64,000 bases of DNA from Novispirillum itersonii (lineage in GTDB: Bacteria; Pseudomonadota; Alphaproteobacteria; Rhodospirillales; Rhodospirillaceae): positions 203,970 through 267,969 of the forward strand of contig NZ_JACIIX010000002.1 in the NCBI RefSeq assembly GCF_014205675.1. The letters run 5' to 3'. Below the pieces are notes generated by a model. That model did not search any database and was not told where the DNA came from. It worked only from the letters and a program-made list of their open reading frames with translations. The translations under genes were made by a program, and so were the position numbers. Shown here piece by piece: positions 15,949 to 25,371 of the stretch (position 1 is its first letter; each line of letters opens with the position of its first letter).

Positions 15949-17130
15949 ATGAGTCTGGGTTTGGCTGTTTCGCAGTTCTGGGCGCGGTTTGCTCCTGATA
16001 TGACGCCCGATATGATCCATGGATTGATCGAGCCGTCAGTGCATTCGCCGCTGGTGCGCCGCCGTCGCGCCCAGCTGATCCTGTCACGGGTCCGCTGGGT
16101 GGCCGGTGTGTTTGCGGTATTGACCCCGCTGTGGATCGCCGTGGATGTCGTCACCTTCCCGCAGCCGCTGTGCTGGTATCTGGCCGCGCTGCGGCTGGGG
16201 GCCAGCCTGTGTTTTGGGGCTGTGGCACTGGGTTTCCGCCCGTCGGAGCGGATTGACAGCGCCCTGAAGGCGCTGGCGTCGCTGCTGGCGATTCCGGTGG
16301 TGTTCTTCCTGATCTCCGATCCGTTGCTGATGGGGTATACCTTTACGCCGTTACAGCTGGCGCTGGCGGCGGGCTATGCCTTTCTGCCCTTTGTCATGGT
16401 TGCCGGTCTGTCGGTGTTTCCCATCACCGCGCTGGAAGGGGCCCTGTTCTCCGCGCCGCTGATCCTCTCGATGGTCGGGGTGGTGATCACCGGGTATGAG
16501 CTGCTGCCGTTTTCCAGCTATCTCGGGGCGCTGTGGCTGCTGGGGTTGCTGGCGGTGGTGGCGACGCTGGCCGGGGTCAGCCAGCTGCACTTCATGATGG
16601 CGCTGGTGCAGCAGTCCAGCCATGACGGCCTGACGCGGGTATACACCCGGCGTGTGGGCGAGGAATTGCTGAGTGTTCAGTTCACCAATGCCGAGCGGGC
16701 CCGCGATCACCTGACACTGGTGTTTATCGACCTTGATGACTTCAAGAAGGTCAATGACGGATACGGCCACGAAGCCGGGGACCATACCCTGCGGGTGGCC
16801 GCCGATGCGATGAAGCGGATTCTGCGCCGGGGCGACATTGTGGTGCGCTGGGGCGGCGAAGAATTTCTGATCATCATGCCGGGCACAGATCTGACCGGGG
16901 CCCTGATCGGTATTGACCGCCTGCGGGAAACCGGCATCGGGGCCCGGCCGGACGGAACGCCGCAGACGGCTTCCATCGGGGTGGCCGAACGGATTCTCGA
17001 TGCGATTTCCAACTGGGAAGATCTGGTGGAAGTGGCGGACCGGCGGATGTACATGGCCAAGAAGAACGGCAAGAACCGGGTGATCTGCGCTGACCGGCTG
17101 CCGGAGGCCGCCGATCAGCAGGTCGGCTGA
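15949..17130 (+). CDS. Membrane-anchored diguanylate cyclase (GGDEF)
   Basis: 393-residue c-di-GMP synthase. Residues from about 45 to 220 form roughly five to six membrane helices. The C-terminal GGDEF domain begins near residue 225 (SSHDGLTRVYTRR) and has FIDLDDFKKVND for metal binding. The active GGEEF motif is at about 302-306, with an RxxD product-inhibition site (RRGD) five residues before it, and the domain closes with AKKNGKNRV. All hallmarks of an active, feedback-inhibited cyclase are present. The membrane domain is of no type I recognise. The ATG at 15949 follows GAGGGG. The gene converges on the CoA-transferase gene. Confidence 0.92.
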   Translation: MSLGLAVSQFWARFAPDMTPDMIHGLIEPSVHSPLVRRRRAQLILSRVRWVAGVFAVLTPLWIAVDVVTFPQPLCWYLAALRLGASLCFGAVALGFRPSERIDSALKALASLLAIPVVFFLISDPLLMGYTFTPLQLALAAGYAFLPFVMVAGLSVFPITALEGALFSAPLILSMVGVVITGYELLPFSSYLGALWLLGLLAVVATLAGVSQLHFMMALVQQSSHDGLTRVYTRRVGEELLSVQFTNAERARDHLTLVFIDLDDFKKVNDGYGHEAGDHTLRVAADAMKRILRRGDIVVRWGGEEFLIIMPGTDLTGALIGIDRLRETGIGARPDGTPQTASIGVAERILDAISNWEDLVEVADRRMYMAKKNGKNRVICADRLPEAADQQVG

Positions 17131-17150
17131 TCAGGCCGGAGGGTGGGGCA

Positions 17151-18356
17151 TCAAAGAATGCCCCGCTGCCGCAGATCGGCGAGCTGTGTTTCACTCAGGT
17201 TCAGGACGGTGCGCAGCACGGCATCGGTATCAGCCCCCAGCGCCGGGCCAAGGTGATCAATCCGTCCCGGGGTTGCTGACAGGCGGGGCAGGGTGGCAGG
17301 CACGGCGACGCTGCCGAGAGTCTCCTGCGGGATCCGGACAATGGTTTCCCGTGCCGCGAAGTGCGGATCGGTAAAAATATCGGCGATGGAATTGATCGGC
17401 CCGCTCGGCACCTCGTGCCGCAGGCAGATTTCCAGAATGGCGTCCCGTGGGGCGCTGCGGGTCCAGGCCGCCACTTCCCCGTCAACAATCATTCTGTCCC
17501 GCAGACGGTCTGCGACCCGGCCGAACCGGCTGGCAAGGTCCGGGCGTTGCATGGCCTGACACAGGCGGGCGAACATCTTGTCGTTGGTGCAGGCAATCGC
17601 CATCCAGCGCCCGTCCCCGCATTCAAAATGCCCGTGCGGGCAGGCGTTCAGGGTCCCGGAGCCCTCCCGGTCGCGGACCGTTCCGGCATGGTCATAGGCC
17701 GGGGCCAGTTCGTCGAGCATGCGGAACACGCTTTCAAACAGCGCCACGTCGATATATTGCCCTTCCCCCGTGGCATCCCGGTGCCGCAGGGCCAACAGGA
17801 TGCCGACCACCCCATATAGTCCGCTGATGTAATCGCCGAGGGAGGTCGAGCCGGGGGTAACCGGAACGCCGCCCGGCATGCCCGCCAGATAAGACAGGCC
17901 ACCGACGGCATGGGCAATGCGGGCGAAGCCCGGGCGGTCGCGGTACGGGCCGGTCTGGCCATAGCCGGAGACCCGCAGCATCACCAGCCGGGGATTGACC
18001 GCATGCAGGGCCTGCCAGCCGAGGCCCCATTTCTCCAGCGTTCCGGGCCGGAAGTTTTCAATCACCACATCGCTGACAGCGGCCAGATCCCGGAACAGGG
18101 CGGCCCCTTCGGGGGCGCGGAGGTCAAGGGTCACCGACTTTTTGTTCCGCGCTTCCGAGAGCCAGGCGAGGGTGTCGCCGCAGGCGGTCGGGGTGCCGAA
18201 CCGCCGCATCGGGTCGCCCTCGCCGGGCTGTTCGATCTTGATCACCTCAGCGCCGAACTCCGCCAGCAGTCCGGCGCTGTAGGGACCGGCGATGAAGGTT
18301 GCGGCATCCAGAACGCGCAGGCCGTCGAGCGGGCGGCGGGCAGAAGAGGAGGTCAT
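17151..18356 (-). CDS. Class III (CaiB/BaiF) CoA-transferase
   Basis: 401-residue CoA-transferase of the formyl-CoA transferase fold. The N-terminal LDGLRVLDAATFIAGPYS, ADFGAEVIKIE-like segment (LAEFGAEVIKIEQPGEGDP), FRPGTLEKWGLG and the catalytic-Asp region GDYISGLYG are all present. The donor and acceptor acids are unknown. Its ATG overlaps the TGA of the upstream YdcF-type gene by one base, so the two are co-translated. With the mutase, MatB and a second acyl-CoA synthetase, it adds to the acyl-CoA theme of the window. Confidence 0.9.
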   Translation of the reverse strand: MTSSSARRPLDGLRVLDAATFIAGPYSAGLLAEFGAEVIKIEQPGEGDPMRRFGTPTACGDTLAWLSEARNKKSVTLDLRAPEGAALFRDLAAVSDVVIENFRPGTLEKWGLGWQALHAVNPRLVMLRVSGYGQTGPYRDRPGFARIAHAVGGLSYLAGMPGGVPVTPGSTSLGDYISGLYGVVGILLALRHRDATGEGQYIDVALFESVFRMLDELAPAYDHAGTVRDREGSGTLNACPHGHFECGDGRWMAIACTNDKMFARLCQAMQRPDLASRFGRVADRLRDRMIVDGEVAAWTRSAPRDAILEICLRHEVPSGPINSIADIFTDPHFAARETIVRIPQETLGSVAVPATLPRLSATPGRIDHLGPALGADTDAVLRTVLNLSETQLADLRQRGIL

Positions 18357-19000
18357 CAGCGGGTCTCCGGTGGTGTGGGGGAGGGACGCGGCGGGCGGAC
18401 CAGCCAGCAGCGGACCAGATCGGCGGCAAAGGCCGGGATTTCCCGCAGGGCGGACCGCCAGTATCCGGGGCGGCGCAGGCTGTCGGGGGGCGGAGGACAG
18501 GGAAGAAACCTGAACTTGAACCCGCTGTGGCGTCCGATGATCCGGAACGCCAGCCAGGCCCGGGGAAGATGATAGAGATCCGTCACCACAACAATGGGCT
18601 TTAAGGCGTTCTGCTTCGGGGGGGATCCCTGTTCAGTCCGGCTGGTCTGCGGGTGGTCGTAAGACCAATGCCGGTGATCATGCAGCAGAAGGTGGCAGGT
18701 ATACAGGGCGTTCTCCCGGGTGGTGCGGGCCTGCGACTCGGTGATCAGGTCTGTTTCGGGGATACCCAGACGGCGGGCCTGGGCTGCCATCTCTGCCGCT
18801 TCAGTCCGCCCGGAGGGGGTTACCCCGCCGGTCATCAGGATTTTTCCAACGTTCCCGCGCTGATGCAGATGGCATCCAAAGCTGACGCGGCGCAGCAGCG
18901 CGGCCGATGCCGTGCCGTCCGGGTGCAGACGGGCGCCAAGAATTACGGCTATCGGGGCAACTTTTTGCCATTCCCTGTTTGAGATTGGTGGTCTGTCCAT
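18356..19000 (-). CDS. YdcF/SanA-type DUF218 protein
   Basis: 214-residue protein with the DUF218 layout: IAVILGARLHPDGTAS near the N-terminus, VGKILMTGG, then the conserved ESQARTTRENA and a VTDLYHLPRAWLAF helix. E. coli relatives (YdcF, SanA, ElyC) take part in envelope processes. This copy has no clear leading membrane helix, so it may be cytosolic. The charged segment around residues 115-130 is unusual. It is the first gene of a two-gene operon with the CoA-transferase (one-base overlap). Confidence 0.78.
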   Translation of the reverse strand: MDRPPISNREWQKVAPIAVILGARLHPDGTASAALLRRVSFGCHLHQRGNVGKILMTGGVTPSGRTEAAEMAAQARRLGIPETDLITESQARTTRENALYTCHLLLHDHRHWSYDHPQTSRTEQGSPPKQNALKPIVVVTDLYHLPRAWLAFRIIGRHSGFKFRFLPCPPPPDSLRRPGYWRSALREIPAFAADLVRCWLVRPPRPSPTPPETR

Positions 19001-19167
19001 GCTACGGTGCGCCTCAGCCTGCAGAGTCCGATGCCCATGAAGAACATGGACATATCACGGATTTCCTTTCAAGATCAGGGCGCGGTCAGGACTACCGGGG
19101 GCAGGGAAATCCTGACGGTGGCGGGACGCGAGCGCAGAAGCATACAGGGCAGAAGTCGAAACGTTAA

Positions 19168-20021
19168 ATGGCCGCCATCCTTACGGGTCTGACACTCTAT
19201 CGCGAAAAAAGCACCGTCCGCCGCTTTGATGTGGCGGATGAGGGAGACAGCATTGTCTTTCAGGTTCGCTCCAACCGGATTTCGCTGTCCCTGAAATCGG
19301 GCCCGATTGACGAGACCGTTGTGGTGCGCGGGCAGAACATTCCGTCTACCCTGCGGGTTGCTTCGTTGGTAATCGAACAGTTCAACCGCAATCCGACACT
19401 GTTTTCGGATGAAACCACCACCCATCTGGAATGGGCCGAGATGTGGAAGCCCCGGGTTTCCAGCTACGAGAAGCAGTTTGCTTCGGAATCGTGGGTGTCC
19501 GTTCATTACGAAGGGGGACCGTCTTCACCACCAACCCGTCTCCGCAGATTGATGAGATGGAACGGATGGCGATGGGCGGCGAGATCAACGAGGATGTGAT
19601 TCGCGCTGTCTGCACCAACTTTCATGGGTCGATGGAGGATATTGTTGTCCACCACGACAGTCAGACGGCAGTCGTATTCTCCCCCTTTAAGGAGTACCAC
19701 CGTGCGGCGATTCTGGAACGCCGCAGTGGTAAGACCGGATCCTTCGCGGTGTCGGCCTTTCACCCCCCGAAGCCGGGCAAGCCGGTGCGGTATTCCGGTT
19801 TCATCAATTTCTGTGCTGATATCGTCGAAGCCCTGACCCTGAAGGTCTTCCTGGAGCGGATCCGGGTGATGGTGGAAGAGAACAAGGTCTACGGTTCGGC
19901 GATCACTCCGGCGCAGGTTGCCGGAGCGATGGGCCGCAAGCGCGACCTGATGCAGTTCGTGCAGTCCTATGAGCGGGCCAACCGGATTTCTTATCGCCCC
20001 GACCGGCCGGAGTTTTTCTGA
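19168..20021 (+). CDS. Conserved-looking protein of unknown function with an apparent -1 frameshift
   Basis: Two frames join into one protein of about 284 residues. The first runs from the ATG at 19168 through WKPRVSSYEKQFASESWVSVHYEG. After a run of five G (19513-19517) the sense continues in the -1 frame as GTVFTTNPSPQIDEMERMAM and on to the stop at 20021. Codon use stays normal in both parts, and both have well-formed protein sequence. The break may be a base missing from the sequence, a recent mutation, or slippage at GGGGGA. I recognise no domain: the N-terminal part looks beta-rich, the C-terminal part has an alpha-helical IVEALTLKVFLERIRVMVEE segment. A strong terminator follows. Confidence 0.55.
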
Positions 20022-20068
20022 TCGGGTCCAGCGGTGGACTGGCAGGCGATATCCTCATTATGGCGACG

Positions 20069-20100
20069 ACGGCGGAAGAAAACTCTTCCGCCGTTTTTGT
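20069..20100 (+). terminator. Rho-independent terminator
   Basis: A perfect 11-base stem, ACGGCGGAAGA / TCTTCCGCCGT, with loop AAAC runs into TTTTTGTTTT. It ends the frameshifted gene's transcript. The rest of the gap to 20287 holds only a 7-base hairpin (20234-20253) that may serve the convergent cyclase gene. Confidence 0.9.
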
Positions 20101-20287
20101 TTTCGCGCATTGTTTTTATGCAGAGAGCAGGCCGCCTCAGGCGGGGGCTGTCGGGGCGCTGTGCCAAAAGGCTCTGTGGCCTTCGCGCGGGCGGCTTCAA
20201 CCCTCTCTTTTTCTGGAAACCGCCACGCGTCACCACCCTGTTTTCACAGGGTGTGGGTTGGCTTTTTCAGCGGGGCTTGAGGCGTGC

Positions 20288-22438
20288 TTACTTTCCGGGT
20301 GTCCGGGACGACGGTTGGCCCGGTTTGCCAGCAGTGCCGTTGAGGCTGCCCGGCGGGGCAAGCGGGGGCAGGCGGCGCTTCATGACGGCCCGCTCGGATG
20401 CTTTCAGGGCGGCCGATGGCCCGGTGGCGGCTGTGCCGGAAGGCGTGCTGCCGGTGTTGCGGGCCGCTGCGGCTTCTCCGGCGGCGGCACGGTCAGCCTC
20501 CCGGAAGCGGCGGATTGCATCCAGTTCCGCAGCCCGCTCGCCGTTCCAGACGACCTCATGCAGGGTCTGCTCATCCCGGACCCCCTTCAGCCGTTGGGCA
20601 CCGTGGCTGAACAGGCTGATGTCAGAGGCGCGGGAAACCTGCTCGTGGGTGGCCGGGCCAATCCAGATCTGGTCCATGCCCGCCGCGGCGCAGACGCGGG
20701 CCGCCACCTGTACGGTGGCCCCGAAGTAATCATTTTCCTCGATGATCGGCTCACCGGTGTTCATGCCGATCCGCAGGTGCAGGGGCTGCTTGGTCCATTT
20801 CTGGTTATGGGCTTTGACCGCGCGCTGGATCTGGATCGACGCCCGCACCGCATCAATGGCTTCATCGAAGCTGGCCATGATGCCATCGCCGGTGTGTTTG
20901 ACTTCCTTGCCCCGGTTCTGGGACAGGGCATTCCGGACAATGGTGTTATGGGCGCGGATCACATCCTGTGCCGCAGCGTCGCCCATGGCGTGCGTCATGT
21001 CGGTGGAACCGATCATGTCGGTGAACAGGATCGTCACCATGCTGTTGGCGAGCTGGCGGGTCTGCGGGGTATTCCAGTCCTTCATGACCCCGCCAAGGGC
21101 ATGGAAGGGGTCGGTGTCGCCGGTCAGGTGATGCTGCATGGCGATACGCCCGGCCTCGATCATCGCCTGATAGCGGGGTTCGGTGTTGTAGGTTTCCAGC
21201 CGCAGGATCAGGTGGCGGGCCTGTTCCGGCTTGCTGCCGACGACCTCGACGGCTTCCCGGACCAGAGCAGCCTGTTCGTCCTGCGACAGGGCGCGGGTGG
21301 TGGCAAGGGCGGCACAGGCCCCGGCGAGATACAGGTTCACCCCAAACTTATTGTATGCATCCAGAACCGGCTGGGTTGTCTTCAGGGCGGCAATCACTTC
21401 CCCGAGGAAGCGCATGATGGTGACCCGGGCCTGCTCATAAGCCTGCGACAGGCTCTGTTCGGCGGTAAAGGGTTCCGGTGCTTCCGCCGCTTCAAAGGCG
21501 GCAGCGGCTGCGTCTGCCGAAGCGGCAAGGGCGGCTTCCTGTGCGGCCTGCCGGTCGGCCTTGCGCTTTTCGGCCTCTTCCTTCAGGCGCTTCTGCTCCT
21601 TAAGGGCTTCTGCCACCTGCCGGGCCCGCTCTTTGTCGGGGTCGTGTTCTTCCTGCACCGTGGAGCCGGGCCACGGGGCCTCATCGGGGAGGATGGCATC
21701 CAGCGGGTCCTTCCGCTCTTCCGCCGGTTTGGGGTCGGTAGCGGCCTCGGGAGCCTGCGCAGTCTTGGGGGCAAAATCATCCGGGTGATAATCCTGCGCT
21801 CCGGCCGGGGCAACATCATGGTGATGCCCGGCGGTCCGGCGGCGAAACCCTTGCAGGGGAACGTAATTGGAGACCATCGGGACGACGCTGATCAGGAACA
21901 GGGTGACGAAGACCCCGAACAGCAGGGCGGATTGCGTCGAGCCACTCAACGGCAGTCCGGTGCGGGCCAGCTGGGTCAGGATCAGGGAACACACCCCGGT
22001 GCCGCAGATGGCGATGATCAGCGACAGGATCAGGACCATCAGCAGGCGGAACACAAAGTCCCCGGCCCCGGCCTTGTCGGTCTGGCCATGGCTATTGAGG
22101 ATATCGCTTTCGGAGAAGGGGCTGAGGTCGCTGTCGCCAAAGCCGCCGGCACTGCCGCCCCGGCTCCCGGCGGCGCCTTTGCGCTGACCGCGCTTGCCGC
22201 TCTGTCCCGGCATTTCCGGCCGGGGTTTGATCTTGCCGGTGTACACGACCCGCTCTTCCGAGAAATTGTTCTCAGAGTAATAGGTGTCCCGCACCACCTT
22301 GACCGGTGCCTTGGCGTAATACTCGATATTTTTTGCCTCTTCGATTGCCCCGGCGCGGTCGTCGCTGGGGAAACGGCCCTGCAGAACCCAGCCCTGCTCG
22401 GTTTGTGCGTAGACCTCGAAGTTGACGGTTGTCGGCAT
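20288..22438 (-). CDS. Membrane class III adenylate cyclase
   Basis: 716-residue protein. In order it has a small N-terminal domain (1-70), a basic Gly-rich linker, two membrane helices (about 128-157 and 170-192), a Pro/Glu/Lys-rich coiled coil (230-320), a helical region (325-445) and the cyclase domain (460-650). Metal aspartates are D474 (FTDMIGST) and D518 (TGDGIM). K514 and D570 are the usual adenine-selecting residues, so cAMP is the likely product. R581 is kept, but the transition-state Asn position is Gln577. The N-terminal domain and helical region are of no type I know. Confidence 0.85.
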   Translation of the reverse strand: MPTTVNFEVYAQTEQGWVLQGRFPSDDRAGAIEEAKNIEYYAKAPVKVVRDTYYSENNFSEERVVYTGKIKPRPEMPGQSGKRGQRKGAAGSRGGSAGGFGDSDLSPFSESDILNSHGQTDKAGAGDFVFRLLMVLILSLIIAICGTGVCSLILTQLARTGLPLSGSTQSALLFGVFVTLFLISVVPMVSNYVPLQGFRRRTAGHHHDVAPAGAQDYHPDDFAPKTAQAPEAATDPKPAEERKDPLDAILPDEAPWPGSTVQEEHDPDKERARQVAEALKEQKRLKEEAEKRKADRQAAQEAALAASADAAAAAFEAAEAPEPFTAEQSLSQAYEQARVTIMRFLGEVIAALKTTQPVLDAYNKFGVNLYLAGACAALATTRALSQDEQAALVREAVEVVGSKPEQARHLILRLETYNTEPRYQAMIEAGRIAMQHHLTGDTDPFHALGGVMKDWNTPQTRQLANSMVTILFTDMIGSTDMTHAMGDAAAQDVIRAHNTIVRNALSQNRGKEVKHTGDGIMASFDEAIDAVRASIQIQRAVKAHNQKWTKQPLHLRIGMNTGEPIIEENDYFGATVQVAARVCAAAGMDQIWIGPATHEQVSRASDISLFSHGAQRLKGVRDEQTLHEVVWNGERAAELDAIRRFREADRAAAGEAAAARNTGSTPSGTAATGPSAALKASERAVMKRRLPPLAPPGSLNGTAGKPGQPSSRTPGK

Positions 22439-22641
22439 GGCGGAGGGCGGATCACTTCTGTTGGGACAGGGGAAAGAGGCAGATAGGGTGTGATGGCAAG
22501 CCGAGTCCAGATCTTAACCCATTTTATCAGGGCTGACCTGTGATGAAGTGACAATCTTTCGTGAGATTGCGGTATCCGGCTGCCCTTGGTCTGCGAAGAA
22601 GGGGCTGGCTGGATCCCGACTTCCGGGAGCCGTAAAGCAGA

Positions 22642-22663
22642 ACGCCCGGCGTAAGCCGGGCGT
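22642..22663 (-). terminator. Probable terminator of rpmE
   Basis: A perfect 9-base stem, ACGCCCGGC / GCCGGGCGT, with a four-base loop lies 30 bases past the rpmE stop. The T-tract is weak (TCTGCTTTA). Confidence 0.6.
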
Positions 22664-22692
22664 CTGGGAAAACCGAGATCGGATCGGGTCGA

Positions 22693-22911
22693 TTAGACCT
22701 TGAGGCCGAACTTGGCAAACTTGTTGTTAAACTTAGCCAGCTGACCAGCGGTGTCGACCAGACGGTGAACGCCAGTCCAGGCCGGATGAGACTTCGGGTC
22801 GATATCCAGCCGGAGAGTGTCCGCCTTCATGGTCGAGCGGGTCTTAAACTCGGAACCATCCGTCATGATGACGGTGATTTCGTGGTATTCGGGATGGATA
22901 TCCTTTTTCAT
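22693..22911 (-). CDS. rpmE: 50S ribosomal protein L31
   Basis: 72-residue ribosomal protein. It starts [12 protein letters not shown] and ends in a basic tail ([12 protein letters not shown]), with the family's HPAWTG motif in the middle. It lacks the CxxC zinc ligands, so it is the zinc-independent form. The start is the ATG at 22911, with GGAGAG upstream, rather than the in-frame ATG 15 bases earlier. It has its own strong promoter, so it is transcribed apart from the MotA/MotB-like genes. Confidence 0.96.
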   Translation of the reverse strand: MKKDIHPEYHEITVIMTDGSEFKTRSTMKADTLRLDIDPKSHPAWTGVHRLVDTAGQLAKFNNKFAKFGLKV

Positions 22912-22939
22912 AACCCAGCTCTCCAAAAAACGAGCCGCC

Positions 22940-22968
22940 TATATACGCGGCAGATTGTGACCATGCAA
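22940..22968 (-). promoter_or_regulatory. Sigma-70 promoter of rpmE
   Basis: On the minus strand TTGCAT (22968-22963) and TATATA (22945-22940) are separated by 17 bases, 29 bases ahead of the rpmE ATG. Confidence 0.75.
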
Positions 22969-23020
22969 GGGGAAAGGCAGACAGAAGCGGCAAAAAGCGC
23001 CGCTGTCCACAGGATTCCGC

Positions 23021-24103
23021 TCAGCGCTGGTCAAGTTTCAGTTCAATCCGGCGGTTTCGGGCCAGAACGTCGGGTGACGATCCCATTTCCAGCGGCTGGA
23101 ATTCGCCAAAGCCGGCGGCGGCCAGACGCGACGGATCGATTCCCTGCGAGATCAGATAGTTCACCACCGAGATGGCCCGGGCCGATGACAGGTCCCAGTT
23201 GGAACGGAACTGCGGAGTCGCGATCGGGCGGCTGTCGGTATGGCCATCAACCCGCAGGATCCAGTTCACATCCGCCGGGATGGTTTTGGCGATATCCAGC
23301 AGGGTGCGGGCCAGCCGCCCGAGCTGCTGCTGCCCGGCGGGCTGAAGGTCAGCCGAACCGGAGGGGAACAGGACCTCGGACTGGAACACAAAGCGGTCGC
23401 CTTCAATCCGCACGTCCTTACGGTCACCCAGAACGGAGCGCAGGCGGCCGAAAAACTCCGACCGGTACTTCTGCAATTCCTGCACCTTGGTGGCAAGGGC
23501 CCGGTTGAGCTGCTTGCCAAGATCGGAAATCTGCACTTCCTGGGTCTTGTTCGCCCGTTCCGCCGCATCGAGGGAGTCGGCAAGGCGGGCCATTTCCTGT
23601 TGCAGGGCGTCCAGCTGCTGGCGCAGCATGGCGGCCTGAGCCCGGGCCTGATCGGAAATGCGCTCCTGTTCCTGTAGTTTGCCTTTTCCGTCATCAAGGG
23701 ACCGGTCTTTGTCGGAGATGGTCTTCTCGAGGGTGGCTTTCAGGGCCTGAAGGGCTTCGATATCCGCTGCCAGTTTGGCGGCTTCGGCGGTTTTCTGGGC
23801 ACTCAGGTCCTCCAGCGCCTTGGCTTTGCTGGTCAGAACGGTCAGTTCGCCGCTCAGGCGCTCGGTTTCAGCGGTCAGTCCGGCGTTGGACTGCCGTTCC
23901 ATCTTCAGCAGGTTGGCCATTTCCGACATCTGCGCGGTCAGGCGACCCAGTTCCGCTTCCTGCCCCGACAGAGCCCGGCCCATGAAGAACTGCGCCATGA
24001 CAAACACCAGCAGCACGAACATCAGGATGATGATCAGGTTGCCGAGGGCATCGACAAAGCCCGGCCAGATATCAACGGTCTGACGGTTGCGGCGCAGCGC
24101 CAT
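23021..24103 (-). CDS. MotB/OmpA-like peptidoglycan-binding stator protein
   Basis: 360-residue envelope protein. A short cytoplasmic start is followed by a single membrane helix (about 19-42) preceded by Asp18 in WPGFVDALGN, at the spot of the ion-binding Asp of MotB. Residues 45-210 form a long heptad-rich coiled coil, and the C-terminal 130 residues are an OmpA/MotB domain (DGHTDSRPI, NWDLSSARAISVVNYL, AGFGEFQP, NRRIELKL) that binds peptidoglycan. The coiled-coil stalk is far longer than in flagellar MotB. An AGGAGGG site precedes the ATG. The MotA/ExbB-like gene lies just upstream, and the two should form an ion-driven channel complex. Confidence 0.85.
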   Translation of the reverse strand: MALRRNRQTVDIWPGFVDALGNLIIILMFVLLVFVMAQFFMGRALSGQEAELGRLTAQMSEMANLLKMERQSNAGLTAETERLSGELTVLTSKAKALEDLSAQKTAEAAKLAADIEALQALKATLEKTISDKDRSLDDGKGKLQEQERISDQARAQAAMLRQQLDALQQEMARLADSLDAAERANKTQEVQISDLGKQLNRALATKVQELQKYRSEFFGRLRSVLGDRKDVRIEGDRFVFQSEVLFPSGSADLQPAGQQQLGRLARTLLDIAKTIPADVNWILRVDGHTDSRPIATPQFRSNWDLSSARAISVVNYLISQGIDPSRLAAAGFGEFQPLEMGSSPDVLARNRRIELKLDQR

Positions 24104-24138
24104 GGCGCACAGCCCTCCTGTTTCGGGTCCGGTCCGGA

Positions 24139-25308
24139 TCAGGCCCGGCCGTCTTCGGCCAGTGCGGCGATGGTGCGGGCCAGAAGTTTGATTTCGCTGC
24201 GGATTTCTTTCACCGCATCATCCCGGCCCCGGCTGGCCTCGTCGACCAGACGGGTCAGGGCGACATCCATGTTGCGCAGGTGGGACCGGCTGGTGTCATC
24301 AATGCCGCCGCCGGACAGCGGGCGGCTGAGGGTTTCGGTCAGGCGGGCGATCAGGCCCTTCAGCTCCATCTGGCTTTCGGCCATCCGCAGCAGCACCTGC
24401 TGTTCCGCCCGCATCTGATCGGTCAGGGTGGACAGGCGGTCAACCAGATCGCGCTGATAGGTGACAGCGGTGCTGCGGGACTCTTCGCCGCGGGTCAGCA
24501 CCCGCTGCAACTCGTCGATACTTTCGGCGGTCTGTTCCAGCAGGGCCTGAATGTAGGCCGGAACCGACTGTTCCCCATCACCGACCGATCCGCCGGAGGT
24601 CAGCCGGGTAATACCGGACAGCCATTCTTCCAGATCGTTGTAAAATGCGTTCTGGGCCTGCCCGAGCTGAAGGTCAAGGAAGCCGAGGATCAGCGATCCG
24701 CACAGGCCGAACAGCGAGGCGGAGAACGACGTTCCCATGCCGTGCAGCGGCTTTTCCAGTCCCTGCTTCAGCAGTTCGAACATCGCGGCGGTATCGCCCT
24801 GCGCCGACACTTCCAGCGACCCGATCACCTGCGAGATGGTGCCGACGGTTTCCAGCAGGCCCCAGAAGGTGCCGACCAGCCCGAGAAAGATGCACAGGCC
24901 GACAAAATAGCGGGACAGATCACGGGCTTCGTCGAGGCGGGCGGCGATCCCATCCAGCAGGGTCCGCATCGCCGGGGCCGACAGGGTAAACCGTCCGCCG
25001 CGCCCCTTATGCTCTTCCAGCATGGTTGCCATTGGCGACAGCAGGCGCAGGCGTCCGGCGGTGGCCGAGGTCATCGTCTGGTCTTTACGGAAACTTTCAG
25101 CCCACGCCACTTCCGGTGACAGCAGCAGGACCTGCCGGACATTCAGCAGGATACCGACCACCAGAACCCCGATGATCAGGCCGTTGAGGGCCGGATTGGA
25201 CATGAAATAGGGGATGACACCGTTTGACAGCAGCCCGGCGACACCGACAACCGCAGCCAGAAACAGGCCCATGCGGAGCAGGAAGCGGGTGGGACGGGTC
25301 ATACGCAT
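24139..25308 (-). CDS. MotA/TolQ/ExbB-like proton channel protein
   Basis: Inner-membrane protein of about 389 residues. Four membrane helices are predicted: two near the N-terminus (RFLLRMGLFLAAVVGVAGLL and LNGLIIGVLVVGILLNV), then FVGLCIFLGLVGTFWGLLETVG and SFSASLFGLCGSLILGFLD. The last two are the MotA/TolQ/ExbB core that lines the ion path. The C-terminal 150 residues are a cytoplasmic coiled coil. The start is placed at the ATG at 25308 behind GAGAGG; a TTG at 25338 is possible. It is followed by the MotB-like gene. No flagellar genes are near, so a role in an envelope machine is likelier than flagellar rotation. Confidence 0.82.
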   Translation of the reverse strand: MRMTRPTRFLLRMGLFLAAVVGVAGLLSNGVIPYFMSNPALNGLIIGVLVVGILLNVRQVLLLSPEVAWAESFRKDQTMTSATAGRLRLLSPMATMLEEHKGRGGRFTLSAPAMRTLLDGIAARLDEARDLSRYFVGLCIFLGLVGTFWGLLETVGTISQVIGSLEVSAQGDTAAMFELLKQGLEKPLHGMGTSFSASLFGLCGSLILGFLDLQLGQAQNAFYNDLEEWLSGITRLTSGGSVGDGEQSVPAYIQALLEQTAESIDELQRVLTRGEESRSTAVTYQRDLVDRLSTLTDQMRAEQQVLLRMAESQMELKGLIARLTETLSRPLSGGGIDDTSRSHLRNMDVALTRLVDEASRGRDDAVKEIRSEIKLLARTIAALAEDGRA

Positions 25309-25371
25309 CACTTCAGACCTCTCAGCGGCGTTACTCAACGGCAGCGTACAGATTCAGCAGGGCTGTGTCGG

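Noticed and set aside
18907-19192. Short frames in the gap before the frameshifted gene
   Set aside because: They lack ribosome binding sites and do not join in frame to the downstream protein. The sequence has no coding signature.
20060-22486. An 808-codon frame opposite the adenylate cyclase gene
   Set aside because: It is an antisense shadow. The minus-strand reading has clear cyclase motifs, while this frame has none.
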